From Arbacia lixula (lineage: Eukaryota; Echinodermata; Echinoidea; Arbacioida; Arbaciidae): DNA of 64,000 nucleotides. Each line of letters opens with the position of its first letter. Within the stretch, counting starts at the first letter, position 1. Both the position numbers and the translations under genes were made by a program. Of the stretch, positions 34,165 to 45,144 are shown one piece after another. The notes beneath the pieces are model-generated. The model was not told where the DNA came from, ran no database searches, and saw only the letters and a list, made by a program, of their open reading frames with translations. Location of the stretch: assembly GCA_963669155.1 (NCBI GenBank), contig OZ022587.1:18738694-18802693 (forward strand). Direction: 5' to 3'.

Positions 34165-36716
34165 TTCCTGTGGCAGATAAAATGCTGCTCTATCGGCTTG
34201 ATATGCATTACTACTGCACATGACACAGGAGGAGTTGATTTTTTTTTTATTCATTCATTTCTGCATAGTTCACCAATAATATACAATGTGATACAAAAAA
34301 TGACATATTAAGTATACATATGACAAATAACAATGTATTAAAGATACATGTACGTAAAAAGTACTTGTACATAGTGGAACATACAGAGGTATGACAATAT
34401 AAGCTTGAAGGGTTGCCACACCTTTCTTGTTTAATGTAAGGAAACCATTCTTGTAACAAGTAATCGATATTAAAAAACTGGGTCTACAATCTCCTCCAAA
34501 GTCTTATCGTGTGTGGATTTATCTTAAGTATGGTACGGATTATTAAGAACAAAATTCCCTGCATACATATTCATAATATTCATTAAAATTCATGAGCAGT
34601 TTTTGCTGGGCATATGGCAGGAGTTTTCCCTCCAAAATTAAGCATACATTGTACTGACAAGACGTATAAGGGAATTATAGTTCTTGTATCAATTTGCATT
34701 GAAAATGTGGAGTAAGAAGAATATATGAAAATTAACTTAAATATTTGTGAAAATTTAGTTGAAGCAGATTCATTTTCTAACTTAAGTACATGCACAGAGC
34801 ATAACAGCAAATCTACAATGCGTTAACAAACTGCAAAGAATTTGGTACTTGTATATAAATATCAAAGAAAATGGCTAGCAGCCAGAAAAGATGCAGCCAA
34901 CATTATAATCAGCTAACCTAAAATGTGAAACCATGTTATGTAACATATGATTCCCATTATTTGGCGTGTTTCTTACGTATCTAGCAATCATGCAACTGGT
35001 TACTGATAGCAATATTGATAGTTGCAATATGTGATTTGATATGATACCTAGATAGATCACTGTCATTTGATTGGTTGTTTGATATCGATAACTCAGTCCA
35101 TTTACAATGACGTCATCAACCGTGCAATTTTGGATCCATTCATCGTGCAATTTTTGATCCATACGATATTGTCCATTGCACGCTCGCCGAGACCACCAGT
35201 ACTCGCGTGTATTATGTATGCGCACCGCGACCGCTCAGCAGCTGTGCTCGTGCTATGCACATCGAGCTAATAACAGGGATCTATCTAGGATATATCTAGG
35301 TGTCATATAAAACAAATAATGAATGTTTTTCCATTCGTGCGATGGACAGAATATTTCATTCGGTGAAAGATGAAATGAAAGATCCATTGCACTCATAATC
35401 ATCCATTATTTGTATAATGGAAGCGCGCAAGATACTAGACAAGCAGACATGCACGATATACAAATTGCAAGAAAGCGTATGATAGAAGTTGATTGCGGTC
35501 TAGCTCTATAATAAGCTTTGAGACGATTAGTTAGCCACGTCTGCTTACATTGTTCGTCTCTCTCAGAATCTTCAGAGCCTCCATGAATATAAAATCAGAG
35601 TTCAAAAAGTTACAAATTAGATTAAAGGGTTAATGATATCTTGTATATGATCTTGACTCTTGACACTTGACATGCCAAACAATAAACTCACCATTACCTG
35701 ATTACCAAACATTGTATTGGTGTAACCATGGTTTAGTATTAAACACACATATCTTATACAATTCAGGTACACTGTTGTTATAACTGCCGATAGTTAATCT
35801 TCAAAACTTACTGAAAGTGAAATATCATAATAGTTGGCTAATAGGTGGCTAATCCTCACTAAATGGAAAACGACTTACGGACTGACTCTCAGCTTTTGCA
35901 TTTGATTGCAAACTGTGTAATAATATGACATGATACCACTTAATCTGACATAATCAAACTGAAATTCCTCTCCATGAATGAAATGTGGTGGGAATCAATA
36001 TGAAAGCCAGAAAGTCAGAAAATGAATAAGAGGAAAACGGGAATGAATAAACATGAAATGCGTGAATTGGAATCATCGTGAGGTTGTAAATTATGGTAGT
36101 AGGATAATGAAAGTGATCGGTGCTGGATTGCTATCAAAGTTTGAACGCCTGTTTACATGATGCGTTTTACCAGTGGTCATGACAAATAACAGTGCAGTGT
36201 TTTGCCAGACGCCAACAGGTCAAATGATATACATGTGTTACTGCATTTAATGTGAATGTGATGTTAGTACAAAGAAATGATACAAAAGGCGAAATGATGA
36301 CGTTTAACATGTTTAAGTAAGCACGCAGTGCCTTTCTCCCTTTGAGTAATCTTCTTATCCGCTTGAATTATTTCGGAAACGTAATTGTCATATTTGTTAT
36401 CACATCTGATTTAAACGTTAGAGATATTTGAAAGAAAGAGGAAAACAAGCTAAAACATAAAAGAGACGTCATATTGCCCTTTTACAATATTTTTTCATGA
36501 TTAAAACACCGCTTTTTTCGAGCACATTTCCGCCTATAAACATTTCCTACTACATAGATATTTGTTTATGTATATATAATATGTGAGTATATACTCTCAA
36601 ATATAAGTAAATATGTATCCATTTACATACATATATAAATGTGCATGTGTGTATATGAGTTTACTTATCTGTACGATTCCATACGAATGTTGGAATATCA
36701 TTAAAAGTTAACTTAC
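34165..36716. other. PDE9A intron, rest
   Basis: AT-rich with one CRE (35108). Right after copy B the first bases resemble the TTAACCC small MITE at 37064 (both contain ATGCTGCTCTATCGG). No coding evidence. Confidence 0.4.
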
Positions 36717-36787
36717 ATTCAATCCGCTTCTGCATGACATTCAAGCGGTTCAACATCTCATCCTTCATTTCGTTAATTCGGAACGCC
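36717..36787 (-). CDS. PDE9A: PDE9A exon, N-terminal helix
   Basis: 71-bp exon (CATTTCAG acceptor, GTAAGT donor), residues 83-106: AFRINEMKDEMLNRLNVMQK, then RIE. It matches PDE9 AFKINELKxE and the following KRVE. Split codons Lys83 and Leu107 agree with the neighbouring exons. Confidence 0.94.
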
Positions 36788-37063
36788 CTGAAATGAGAGA
36801 CAAATGGAAAGGTGGGCGTAAAAGAGAGAAATGTCATATGCAGACTAAAGAAATGATGATTATTATCATTGAAATGACAGGGAAGAGAGGAAAGAGGAAA
36901 AATACAACATTCTTTTAATACGCAAAAAGGCCATATCAATAGCAAAATACATTAAAACAACACAGGTGCTAGGCTTAATATGGGAGCTGCAAATACTCTT
37001 CAAACATAAAAGGATGGATATTTTTTCTTAAAAAGTTGGTTTGGCACTTTCAGCCATAATCAC

Positions 37064-37155
37064 TTAACCCTTTGTGTGCCCAAAAAATGCTGCTCTATCG
37101 GACTTCTATGTTTTTTAGTTGTGAAAGCAAGCACATTTGGCACACGAAGAGTTAA
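37064..37155. mobile_element. Small TTAA palindromic MITE, family F3, copy 1
   Basis: TTAACCCTTTGTGTGCC and GGCACACGAAGAGTTAA bound 92 bp. Similar termini bound 51166-51256 and, more distantly, 59850-60318. Confidence 0.8.
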
Positions 37156-37271
37156 AGATACGGTAGCCTATTAATAAAAGCAGTAGACCATAATCCTAGA
37201 TTGTATGGAATCTGTTAGTCATAGTTTCACGAACCTTTTCAGGAAGAGAGACAAATTATCCTTCTCTTCGT

Positions 37272-37376
37272 TTGGAACGCCCTACATTTCTAATCGCATT
37301 GGTCGTGTCAGTGTGCGATGCGTCGGGCAGCAGGTATTGCTCACATTGAACGCTCGCAGAGTGGTGCGGGCAGCGG
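37272..37376. repeat. Dispersed repeat R1, copy 1
   Basis: About 100 bp similar to 42259-42352: shared GAACGCCCTACATT, TAATCG.ATTG and CGATGCGTCGGGCA, ending CAGAGTGGTGC. More CpG-rich than its surroundings; type unknown. Confidence 0.8.
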
Positions 37377-37900
37377 AATCCGGTCTCCAGGTAAAAACGA
37401 TCAGGAGGTTATGGACAAAGAGTCCACACCCTCCTCGAAATTTGCGATAAAATCGCTATAATTCCGCTTACAGTCAGATTCCAGTTCTATTATTAGGAAG
37501 GATATCCTTATGCAGTTTTACACATTTTCCCCCCTTTCACCTGCAAAAGGGCTTTATTGTTTTTCAAACAGTAATCTAGGCGGTCCAGCCTGCTTAGAAA
37601 TGTTGTTTAACGATGTGTACAGTAGGTTTAAAACCATCTACGTGAACGTATATTGCGCTGATGTATTCGAGTTTGAAAAACTAAATAAAATGGATTGCAA
37701 GATACTACGAAGAAAGGAAGAACATGCTACATTGATTCGATCGTGTCTCATTGGACAGCAAATAGACTGCGATTAGGTGAGTGTGTGCAAACGTGGGCGG
37801 AATAACTGGAAGGGAGCACTGATGACAGTAAGCAACACTGCAAATCGGTTCAAATCACTGAGCATGCTAAGCAGAGATACAGCAATATGTCATATACAGT

Positions 37901-37927
37901 AAAAAAAAAAAAAAAAAAAAAAAAAAA
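37901..37927. repeat. Poly-A run
   Basis: 26-27 A on the plus strand; possibly a retroposon tail, but no body was identified upstream. Confidence 0.8.
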
Positions 37928-38409
37928 GGTATACAGCATAGCGTATTTAGCGCTAAGAGACTTGCAATTGTGCCTTTGTATTAAGCTCTAATCAATGCTG
38001 AATTAGTATAATTATCATAATACATGATATATGCTAGTACATAGAGTACAAATGTTGATGTCAATCATACATATTTCAAATATATCCATTGGCTTGTTAA
38101 AACCTAAATCTAGAAATAAATTATGATTGATTTTGAAATGACAAAAAATTATGGTGAGGATCTTAAAACAATCATGAAAAAAAAACCTTAAACACAGGCT
38201 CGCTGCAATCAAATAAGAAAAGCAAAAATTAATATAAAAGTCAGTTACAACGTTAAGATTATATGATGGTTTACATTAAAAGTTTTGTTTTTATTTGCAG
38301 GCCTACTTGTCGCGATGGATCGTCTTGATAATGACACATTACGTCACCTTTTGGCTAATGGCACGCGCATTGCATGTTAGGGTTATTGATCATACTTGAA
38401 CTTGAAATC

Positions 38410-38660
38410 TTAAAGGGAATATACTGTACTGGGAAAAAAAAGACTTCGAAAGGTGATCATGAGTAATCTTCTTGCCAGTGGTCTTAAATTCATGTATTGT
38501 TCATTTTAGAAACTTGCTGAAAGTAACTTGCCCTCAAATGATCCACATTTGGAGTAATTCGTGATTAATTCTCAAATCCTCAAGTGTTCGGGCCAAACAT
38601 TTGAAGGATTTGAGATTTTTGAAGGATTCTTGTCTTTCCAGTACAGCATATTTCCTTTAA
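38410..38660. mobile_element. TTAA palindromic MITE, family F2, copy C (internal deletion)
   Basis: TTAAAGGGAATATACTGTAC to ATATTTCCTTTAA. The right half is shortened. The flank after it (GGTATTATCTTGAAGGATG...) is shared, inverted, with the flank of copy E at 60.5 kb. Confidence 0.88.
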
Positions 38661-38727
38661 GCATATTAGGCATGGAAGGAGAGTGGTATTATCTTGAAGG
38701 ATGTTAGCATGTCCCTAAGACATAGGT

Positions 38728-38990
38728 GATTTGCCCTCAAATGGTCCAAATTTGGAGTAATTGGTGATTAAATCACAAGTCTTCAAATTGTTGGGCCCGA
38801 ACATTTTCAGGATTTGTGATTTAATCCCTATTTACTCCACATGTAGATCATTGAAGGGCAAATAACTTCCAGCAAGGTTCTAAAATGGACAATACATGAA
38901 TCGAATTGAATTTAACATTGACAAGAAGATTGCTCACGATCACCTTTTTGAAGGCTTTTTGTCTTCCGAGTACAGTATATTCCCAATTAA
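38728..38990. mobile_element. TTAA palindromic MITE, family F2, copy D (5'-truncated)
   Basis: Starts inside the element at ATTTGCCCTCAAATGG, retains the GGGCCCGAAC centre and ends TACAGTATATTCCCAATTAA. Confidence 0.85.
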
Positions 38991-39343
38991 AGGGAGCTCA
39001 TAGCCAGCATTCCTGGCGACTCACACAGTCAGCGAGCAAGGTTGACTCCATGGAAAATCGTGTGTTCTACCCAAAAATATTTAAGAGCCATTTGATTGGA
39101 GGTATAAGAAGGTTGCTTAGCGTATATGTTTACTGACACCTTGTAAATACAGACTATATGCTGCGTTTGATTTAATACATTTTATTTGAGTCTTGCTGTT
39201 TCAAGGGTTTTATCTTCTGTGTTTTTGTGTGAGCTACATTGGCACGAGAAAGACGCCTAAATTTAGTCGTATTCAGTTTCACGAAGAGAGGTTTGAAGTT
39301 AGCTATCCCGGAAATAAGATGGCCGTTATCGTTGTGCACTTAC

Positions 39344-39398
39344 TTTGTAACTTGTTCCGAGACGTGAGTAAGAACTCCATGGAGAACCTCATCTTGAG
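39344..39398 (-). CDS. PDE9A: PDE9A exon, N-terminal helix (short)
   Basis: 55-bp exon (TTTGCATAACAG acceptor, GTAAGTGC donor), residues 65-83: QDEVLHGVLTHVSEQVT with split codons Ala65 and Lys83. It matches the PDE9 pattern EEL-x-x-VL-x-x-V-x-EQ just before AFKIN. Supported mainly by phase and by this pattern. Confidence 0.9.
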
Positions 39399-39956
39399 CT
39401 GTTATGCAAATAGATCAAAATGAGGGGAGTGAAAACGGAGTGCAAAATGAAAATAAAGAACAGAAAAGAAATACCCTGTATTAAAAACAAACCAAGAACA
39501 ATGAAAAGTACCGGATGGCAAACCACATGAAATCTTTAAGCGTTATTGATGTATTTTTGCAAAAGTAATATACACAAATCTCATAGGCCAGCCATTTGTT
39601 GGGCACGAAAAGGATTAAATCGCTCCAACAAATTACAGCTTCATAATATTCAGGACTTCAAAACAACACGTCATCCATCACTTGCGCGTACCTGCGTGTG
39701 TTTTCCTACGTCAACAAGGCATTTGTAACCAGTGCGCACTTTCGATTGTTCGAGTATTAACGCACTAGAACTTTGGTCATCCAGTAAGACCAGTTTCCTA
39801 AAAACAGATATTTAAAGGGATACTGCTGGATAAGGAATCAACCGCTGATTAATTCAAAGGACCCCCATTAGAGAAGACCTGCAGTAAGTTTCCATTACAG
39901 CTGGAATATGCTATCTCGTATCGTGCAACAAATTTGTATTTGTAACAATTTCATTT

Positions 39957-40360
39957 ACAGGATGGAGCGCGCTATCCTTACTATTGGGTGTATGCCTACA
40001 AATTCTATGTACATTGAAATTACCCCAGAAAGCCCTTTCACTAAAGTCTAGCCGAATTGTCCCTACGGCGGACTACTCATAAATATTAATGAGTCAGATG
40101 AAATGAAACTCTTTCGGTATTTGTTTCCATGCTGTCGTGTCTTGACCCGTAAACTACAAATACCTTGCGTGGTTGAGTCGCTGCCCAGTAAGCAGTAGAT
40201 TGCAGGTTCAAATCCCGTCTGACTCCAAGATTTCTGTCTAACTTGTTTTTCATTCATTTACAGGATGGAGCACGCTATCCTTACTACTGGGTGTATGCCT
40301 AAAATTTCTTTGTAAATTGAAATTACCCCAGAAAGCCCTTTCACTAAAATCTAGCCACAT
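39957..40360. mobile_element. tRNA-derived SINE flanked by two direct copies of its body
   Basis: The body ACAGGATGGAGC...TTTCACTAAA...CTAGCC occurs at 39957-40055 and 40259-40355 in the same orientation. Between them (about 40163-40235) is a tRNA-like head with A-box-like TGGTTGAGTCG and B-box GGTTCAAATCC. The minus-strand translation shows the GFEPA string typical of tRNA-derived repeats. Related inverted copies at 47585-47785. Confidence 0.75.
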
Positions 40361-40539
40361 TTGTATTGGTCGGTGTGTACTGATTTACAGGTATAAAAAC
40401 AAACAAACAAACATTGTTTATTGTAATTATCATTTGTTTGCGGCTACCCCATATGCATCTATGCTATTGATGAAATTGAGACAGACACATTATTTAGAAT
40501 CACATAAGGAAACAATTGTTTAATCAACATTCATCGTTC

Positions 40540-40870
40540 ACATTTGTTTGCCGCAATGAAATCTCATTTTGACGAAAATTTGAAAAAAAAAAAACCGCAC
40601 ACCTCCAAGTGACGTCAGAGAAGTCAAATGCCATAAAAGACTTCGCTGTTAAACTTAGATTGTACGGAAGTCAACAATGATTTCTAATAGACCTTTTTCG
40701 TTATGTATGCAAATTTTATTCACGCCGTTCAAAATGGTCTATTGTTGACGTACAATCTAAGCTTAACGGTGGAGTTCTTTTCTGTCATTTGACTTCTCTG
40801 ACGTCACTTGGAGCTGTGAGTCTTTGCAAATTTTCGTCAAAATTAGACTTTATTGCTGCAAACAAATGTA
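40540..40870. mobile_element. Foldback MITE with CATTTGTTTGC ends
   Basis: Arms of about 130 bp: CATTTGTTTGCCGCAATGAA against TTATTGCTGCAAACAAATG, and CCAAGTGACGTCAGAGAAGT against GACTTCTCTGACGTCACTTG. Both arms hold a perfect CRE (40610, 40799). Confidence 0.92.
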
Positions 40871-40874
40871 AAAT

Positions 40875-42240
40875 TCGTTTTTAGTGGATAATTTTATATA
40901 GATTAGTGGGAACTTATTGTTCTAATTTAGTAACTCTTGAAGCATTTAATCTGGGACACAATTAAGAAAGGTATTGCGCATCATATTTTCCATTCCGTGT
41001 ACATGGGTGAAAGTATACAGTAGGAGAATTTTTGAAATCGATAGTGCGTGTGTGTATCTTGTCCAACCCCTGGACTGTATTTAGCAATCCGCCGACAACG
41101 AACGTTGGTGGCGCATTATATACACAATTTTTCACCAAAATTTTTCGGGCGGACAGATCAGTGATCTGGCGCGGTGTGCGTACTATGTGAAACAGTAGCG
41201 TAATATATGTGGGGGACTAAGCGGACGATAAAATACCGCCAGTATCTGGACAAGTGCGTATCATATTCTGTAAACGCCGTTTGTCTCTCTCCGTGTTATG
41301 ATGATCCTATGGTTCACTCTCACTTAGTTCTTAAAATGGATATGGAGTAGGTATGCATTGACATGTCGCACATAGATGGTTACATCATCTTCAACTCCCC
41401 CTATTTCCTTCCCCCAAAGTCCTGACGGTAACATGAGTAAGTGAGTCAAATTTCAGGTTGTTTTACTTAGTACAGTGACAATGTTATTGTAAACACCCTA
41501 AACATTACGTATGCGCTTGAATGAACTTAATTATGATGTCCTCGAGTCAGCATAAAGTGCTCGTTCAACTAAAAGCGTATTGTGTAAGTCAATTTGTTGT
41601 GCGTGATTATTAGGATTGACTGAGAAAATACATCAGAAGCTAGCAAGCAAAATATCTGCTTAAAATCCAGGTCGTGAGTAAATTGAGAAAATTTGACAAT
41701 ACACTTGCGATTTCGCCAAAAAATCAATTGAATATGTATAAAGATAACAAGCCCGAGTTGCTGTTGTTTCTTTTCTGTTCAATGTTGCTGATATGTTGTG
41801 GTATGTGACCTCAACATTTTAGCCTTGAGTCCAGGCTGATTGATACTTTTATTTTTTGAACGGAACAGAACGATACATGCATATTCAATATATTAATTTA
41901 AACATTACTATATCATTTTACTTGTGCTATTTTCCTTTTTCTACTGGCCTCGAAAGGTCATACATATAAAGACAGATAGAGATAAAGAGAGGGCGCGAAA
42001 GAGCGATATATAGATTGACAGAGAGAGGGAGAGAGAGAAAGAGACAAAGTGACAGAGAAAGTAAGTATAACCCTCATCGGCCAGTACCGTAGCGCTAATT
42101 GTAGAGCTGGGAATATAAATGCCAACAGCCTGAAACCACCCTAGCGTATGTTGTCATGGCAATTTCCTGGCCTTGCATTAGTGAAGATTCGTTGTCATCT
42201 TGATACTTGTGTTGCCATGGTAATATCTTTCTCCCCTATC
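40875..42240. other. PDE9A intron, no recognised features
   Basis: AT-rich unique DNA. A purine-rich stretch lies at 41965-42062. Confidence 0.4.
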
Positions 42241-42258
42241 AGTAAAGTAACATCTGTA

Positions 42259-42352
42259 TTTGAAACGCCCTACATTCATAATCGTATTGCCGCTGTCAGT
42301 GCGCGATGCGTCGGGCATGTTCGCATTGAACGCCTGTACAGTGGTGCAAGCA
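42259..42352. repeat. Dispersed repeat R1, copy 2
   Basis: Partner of 37272-37376, about 85% similar by eye, same orientation, 5 kb away. Confidence 0.8.
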
Positions 42353-42984
42353 GAAGTTTCTGGTCTTTAGTCTGCTACTCTTGCACTATCATACGCCGTA
42401 ACCATGGTAACATAATATCACGCTTGTTAAAGACTGCCCACATATTAGCTTCCATGGGGTTTGAAATATTGTTTGCCGAGTTGTATAATAGTTAAGTTGT
42501 GTGAAAGAACCGTAAGCGCATACTTTATCATCACAGCAACAACAATGCATGTTTATCCTTTATATAATACATTATGACTTTTTCACAATTTCATAGTAAA
42601 CATGCATGATATAAACCCTATAAAACGCGAAAAAATGTTTCCCTCTTTCACTTAAAGATGAGGAATATTAAGGACAAGTTGTCACGTCAGAAGTGTTCTG
42701 CTGTCATCACAGATCGTGGATTCCATTTATCTCAATACCTGGACATTCTGAAAGGATGCTTTTACGTGATCATGGAAATCATTCTAAAATCATTGTTAAG
42801 TGGATTTTGGTTTGAATGTCAGTCATGAATGAAGTATAGAAATCACTAAGGCTCCAGTTTAATTCATTTATTCTCGATGATATAGTCAAGGAAGCGAACG
42901 TTTTTAAGCTTCTTCTCCTTCTTTTCTGATTCTTCTTTATGTGACTGTATGACATTTGCTAATAATAAGAAATGAGAACGTTAT

Positions 42985-43344
42985 TCGCGTTTGGAAGGAG
43001 GAGCTGAGTGGTTCTAGGGAGGAGTATAAGGATATGAGTATAAAGATTTAAAGTAGGAGACATAGTACAGGAAATTAAATCGAAGGAATGGAGGTTGGCT
43101 GGTCATCTGGCCAGGAGGAAATATGATAGATGTACTTATAAATTAACCATCTGGACCCCCAGAGCTAACACCAGAAGAAGAGGCAGGCAAAGTAGGAGGT
43201 GGATTGACGATATTAGAGAATATGGTATTATGAAATGGAAACGAACGGCACAAGATAGATCAAAATGGAAAAAAAATGATGAGGCCTTCCTTCAGCAGTG
43301 GAGAGAAATTGGCTAGATAGATAGATAGATAGATAGATAGATGA

Positions 43345-43377
<33 letters not shown>

Positions 43378-43395
43378 CAGATAGATATATAGATA
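42985..43395 (+). mobile_element. RTE-type LINE 3' fragment with (GATA)n tail
   Basis: Plus-strand fragment ending in a 73-codon frame, MAGHLARRKYDRCTYKLTIW, then RRRGRQSRRWIDDIRE and a WREIG end. This is the C-terminal domain seen in RTE-like reverse transcriptases (WAGHxAR...GRPxxRWxDDI...W). The stop runs directly into TAGA repeats (43313-43395), as RTE elements often end in short tandem repeats. RT core and endonuclease are absent. Confidence 0.83.
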
Positions 43396-43496
43396 AGGAT
43401 ACATCATGTAGACAACGGAATGAACTGTGCAGTGTGGATTGGACTTAAAACGGGGTCATACGTTGCGGTGTGATGAGCAATTTCACATCTAGTATT

Positions 43497-43689
43497 TAGG
43501 CTGTTGAGTACACGGACACAACCGAAGCTATTAACAAATATGTCTGGTAACACAGACTACGTCGTACTCCAACCTGCATCGCCGCACATCGCCACCACTT
43601 GCTGGCCAGTAAGTGGAGGTAGGGCGTAGTCTGTGTCACTAGACATAGTTGTTAACATATTCGGCTGTGTCCATGTACTCCTCAGCCTA
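43497..43689. mobile_element. Foldback MITE with TAGGCTGTTGAGTACACGGA ends
   Basis: Left TAGGCTGTTGAGTACACGGA and right ATGTACTCCTCAGCCTA are imperfect inverses; inner GGTAACACAGACTACG pairs with GTAGTCTGTGTCAC. 193 bp. Confidence 0.87.
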
Positions 43690-43835
43690 GGTAATAAGCT
43701 ATATACGGATATGTCATTGTATGATAATGGCATAATTTTAACGCTCCTTTACGTAGAACGTAAATGCCATATTTGATTGCTCAGACTCCAATACAAGTCT
43801 CCTAAGTTCCGGAAACGTACATTTGTAGTAAATTA

Positions 43836-45140
43836 TGTGGTCCACATATTTATTTCTCATGAATAATTTGGGTTTTTAAATACAAAGAAATGACAATTAA
43901 TCAGAATGACAAAGAGCATAACCATCAATAAATGGTAACTTAGACGGTTGCGATATATTTTACGTTACTGCAGCATAAAACGCATTTGAATACAACCACA
44001 ACACTTATATCTATGCCTTCTGTTCATGTAGTGTGACCGATGACTCGCTTTAATGTTTCCTGTCCACGTACTTGGATTAGCACTCGACAGATAGAAAGTA
44101 TCGTATCATAATCGGATTATAATCGTATAATAATTAGATGACTCCTTTGGTCTGCCCGAGGATACTTCTCATTTTCCCTCCTCATACCTCATCGATTATA
44201 TCGATATGCGATCCATATATTTATTTCTGAATTAGGATTCGTATTTGAAATGCGAAACCCAGAATGAAAAAAAGATATCAACAAAAAACACATTGGTATA
44301 TTAGACGGTTGCGATATCTATTACACGGTAGCACAAAATGTACTTGGAAATCATGCGCAAAGAACATGCTTCAAAACCTTGATTTCATTTAATTGATCAT
44401 TCCCTTCAATGTTACCTGTCATGGTACTTGGATTTGCACTGCAGATCGAAAGTATCGTATTATGAGATCGGATGACTCACTTGGTCTGCCCGAGGACACT
44501 AATATATCCTCCCCACCCCCTATGTTTTATATCTCTACAATGAATACGTGAAATGGAACAGTGTATATGCAATAATGAAATCATCATCATCAGGCATTGT
44601 TCAACCATTGTTGGATGAAGCCCTCCTCAATCAATTTCCATTTGCTTCTATTTGGTGCTATTCTGTTCCATGTTGCTTCTATTTGTGTATGATGATATTT
44701 CGTCTCTCCACCTTCTCTTTTGTCGACCCCCTTATTCGCTTGCCTGTTCTTGGTTGCCATTCTGTGAGTTTCTTGGTCCATCTGTTGTCTTGTGTTCTAT
44801 ATAAATGTCCAGCCCATCTTCATTCCATCTCTTTAATTTTTACTATAATGTCTTTGAAATGGCATGTTGTAAAATCATAATGACAAAATAAACATGAATC
44901 AAAAAGACCCGCAAACTAGAAGAATATCGTACGATACATATTTGGAGACCTTTATTTTATTGAATTCAACTGGTCGTTCCCTTTAATGTTACCTGTCAAC
45001 GTACTTGGATACGCACTCGTCAGTTGGAAAATATCGTATTATGGGATCGGATGACTACTGTGGTTTGCCCGAGGATACTGTTCATATACCCTCCTCGTGC
45101 CTTATTGATTATATCTCTACCATGAATACAGCATGTGGAA
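43836..45140. repeat. Three-unit diverged tandem repeat, period about 360 bp, interrupted by a LINE fragment
   Basis: TAGACGGTTGCGATAT occurs at 43941 and 44302. GTACTTGGATTxGCACT and CTTTGGTCTGCCCGAGGA occur in the units at 44070, 44425 and 45000. The third unit is displaced by about 220 bp, matching the LINE fragment at 44570-44830. Confidence 0.8.
44570..44830 (-). pseudogene. RTE-type reverse transcriptase C-terminus, broken
   Basis: Minus strand reads WAGHLYR, then TKKLTEWQPRTGKRIRG in one frame, and RSKWKLIEEGFIQQWLNNA in another, so at least one frameshift separates parts of the same RTE C-terminal domain as at 43.1 kb. The 3' end is a short TGATGA repeat. Confidence 0.75.
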
Positions 45141-45144
45141 CGCT

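Noticed and set aside
37205-37450. 81-codon plus ORF
   Set aside because: Overlaps dispersed repeat R1, whose second copy does not keep the frame.
40163-40235. Functional tRNA gene
   Set aside because: A- and B-boxes are present but the acceptor stem does not pair convincingly; embedded in SINE sequence.
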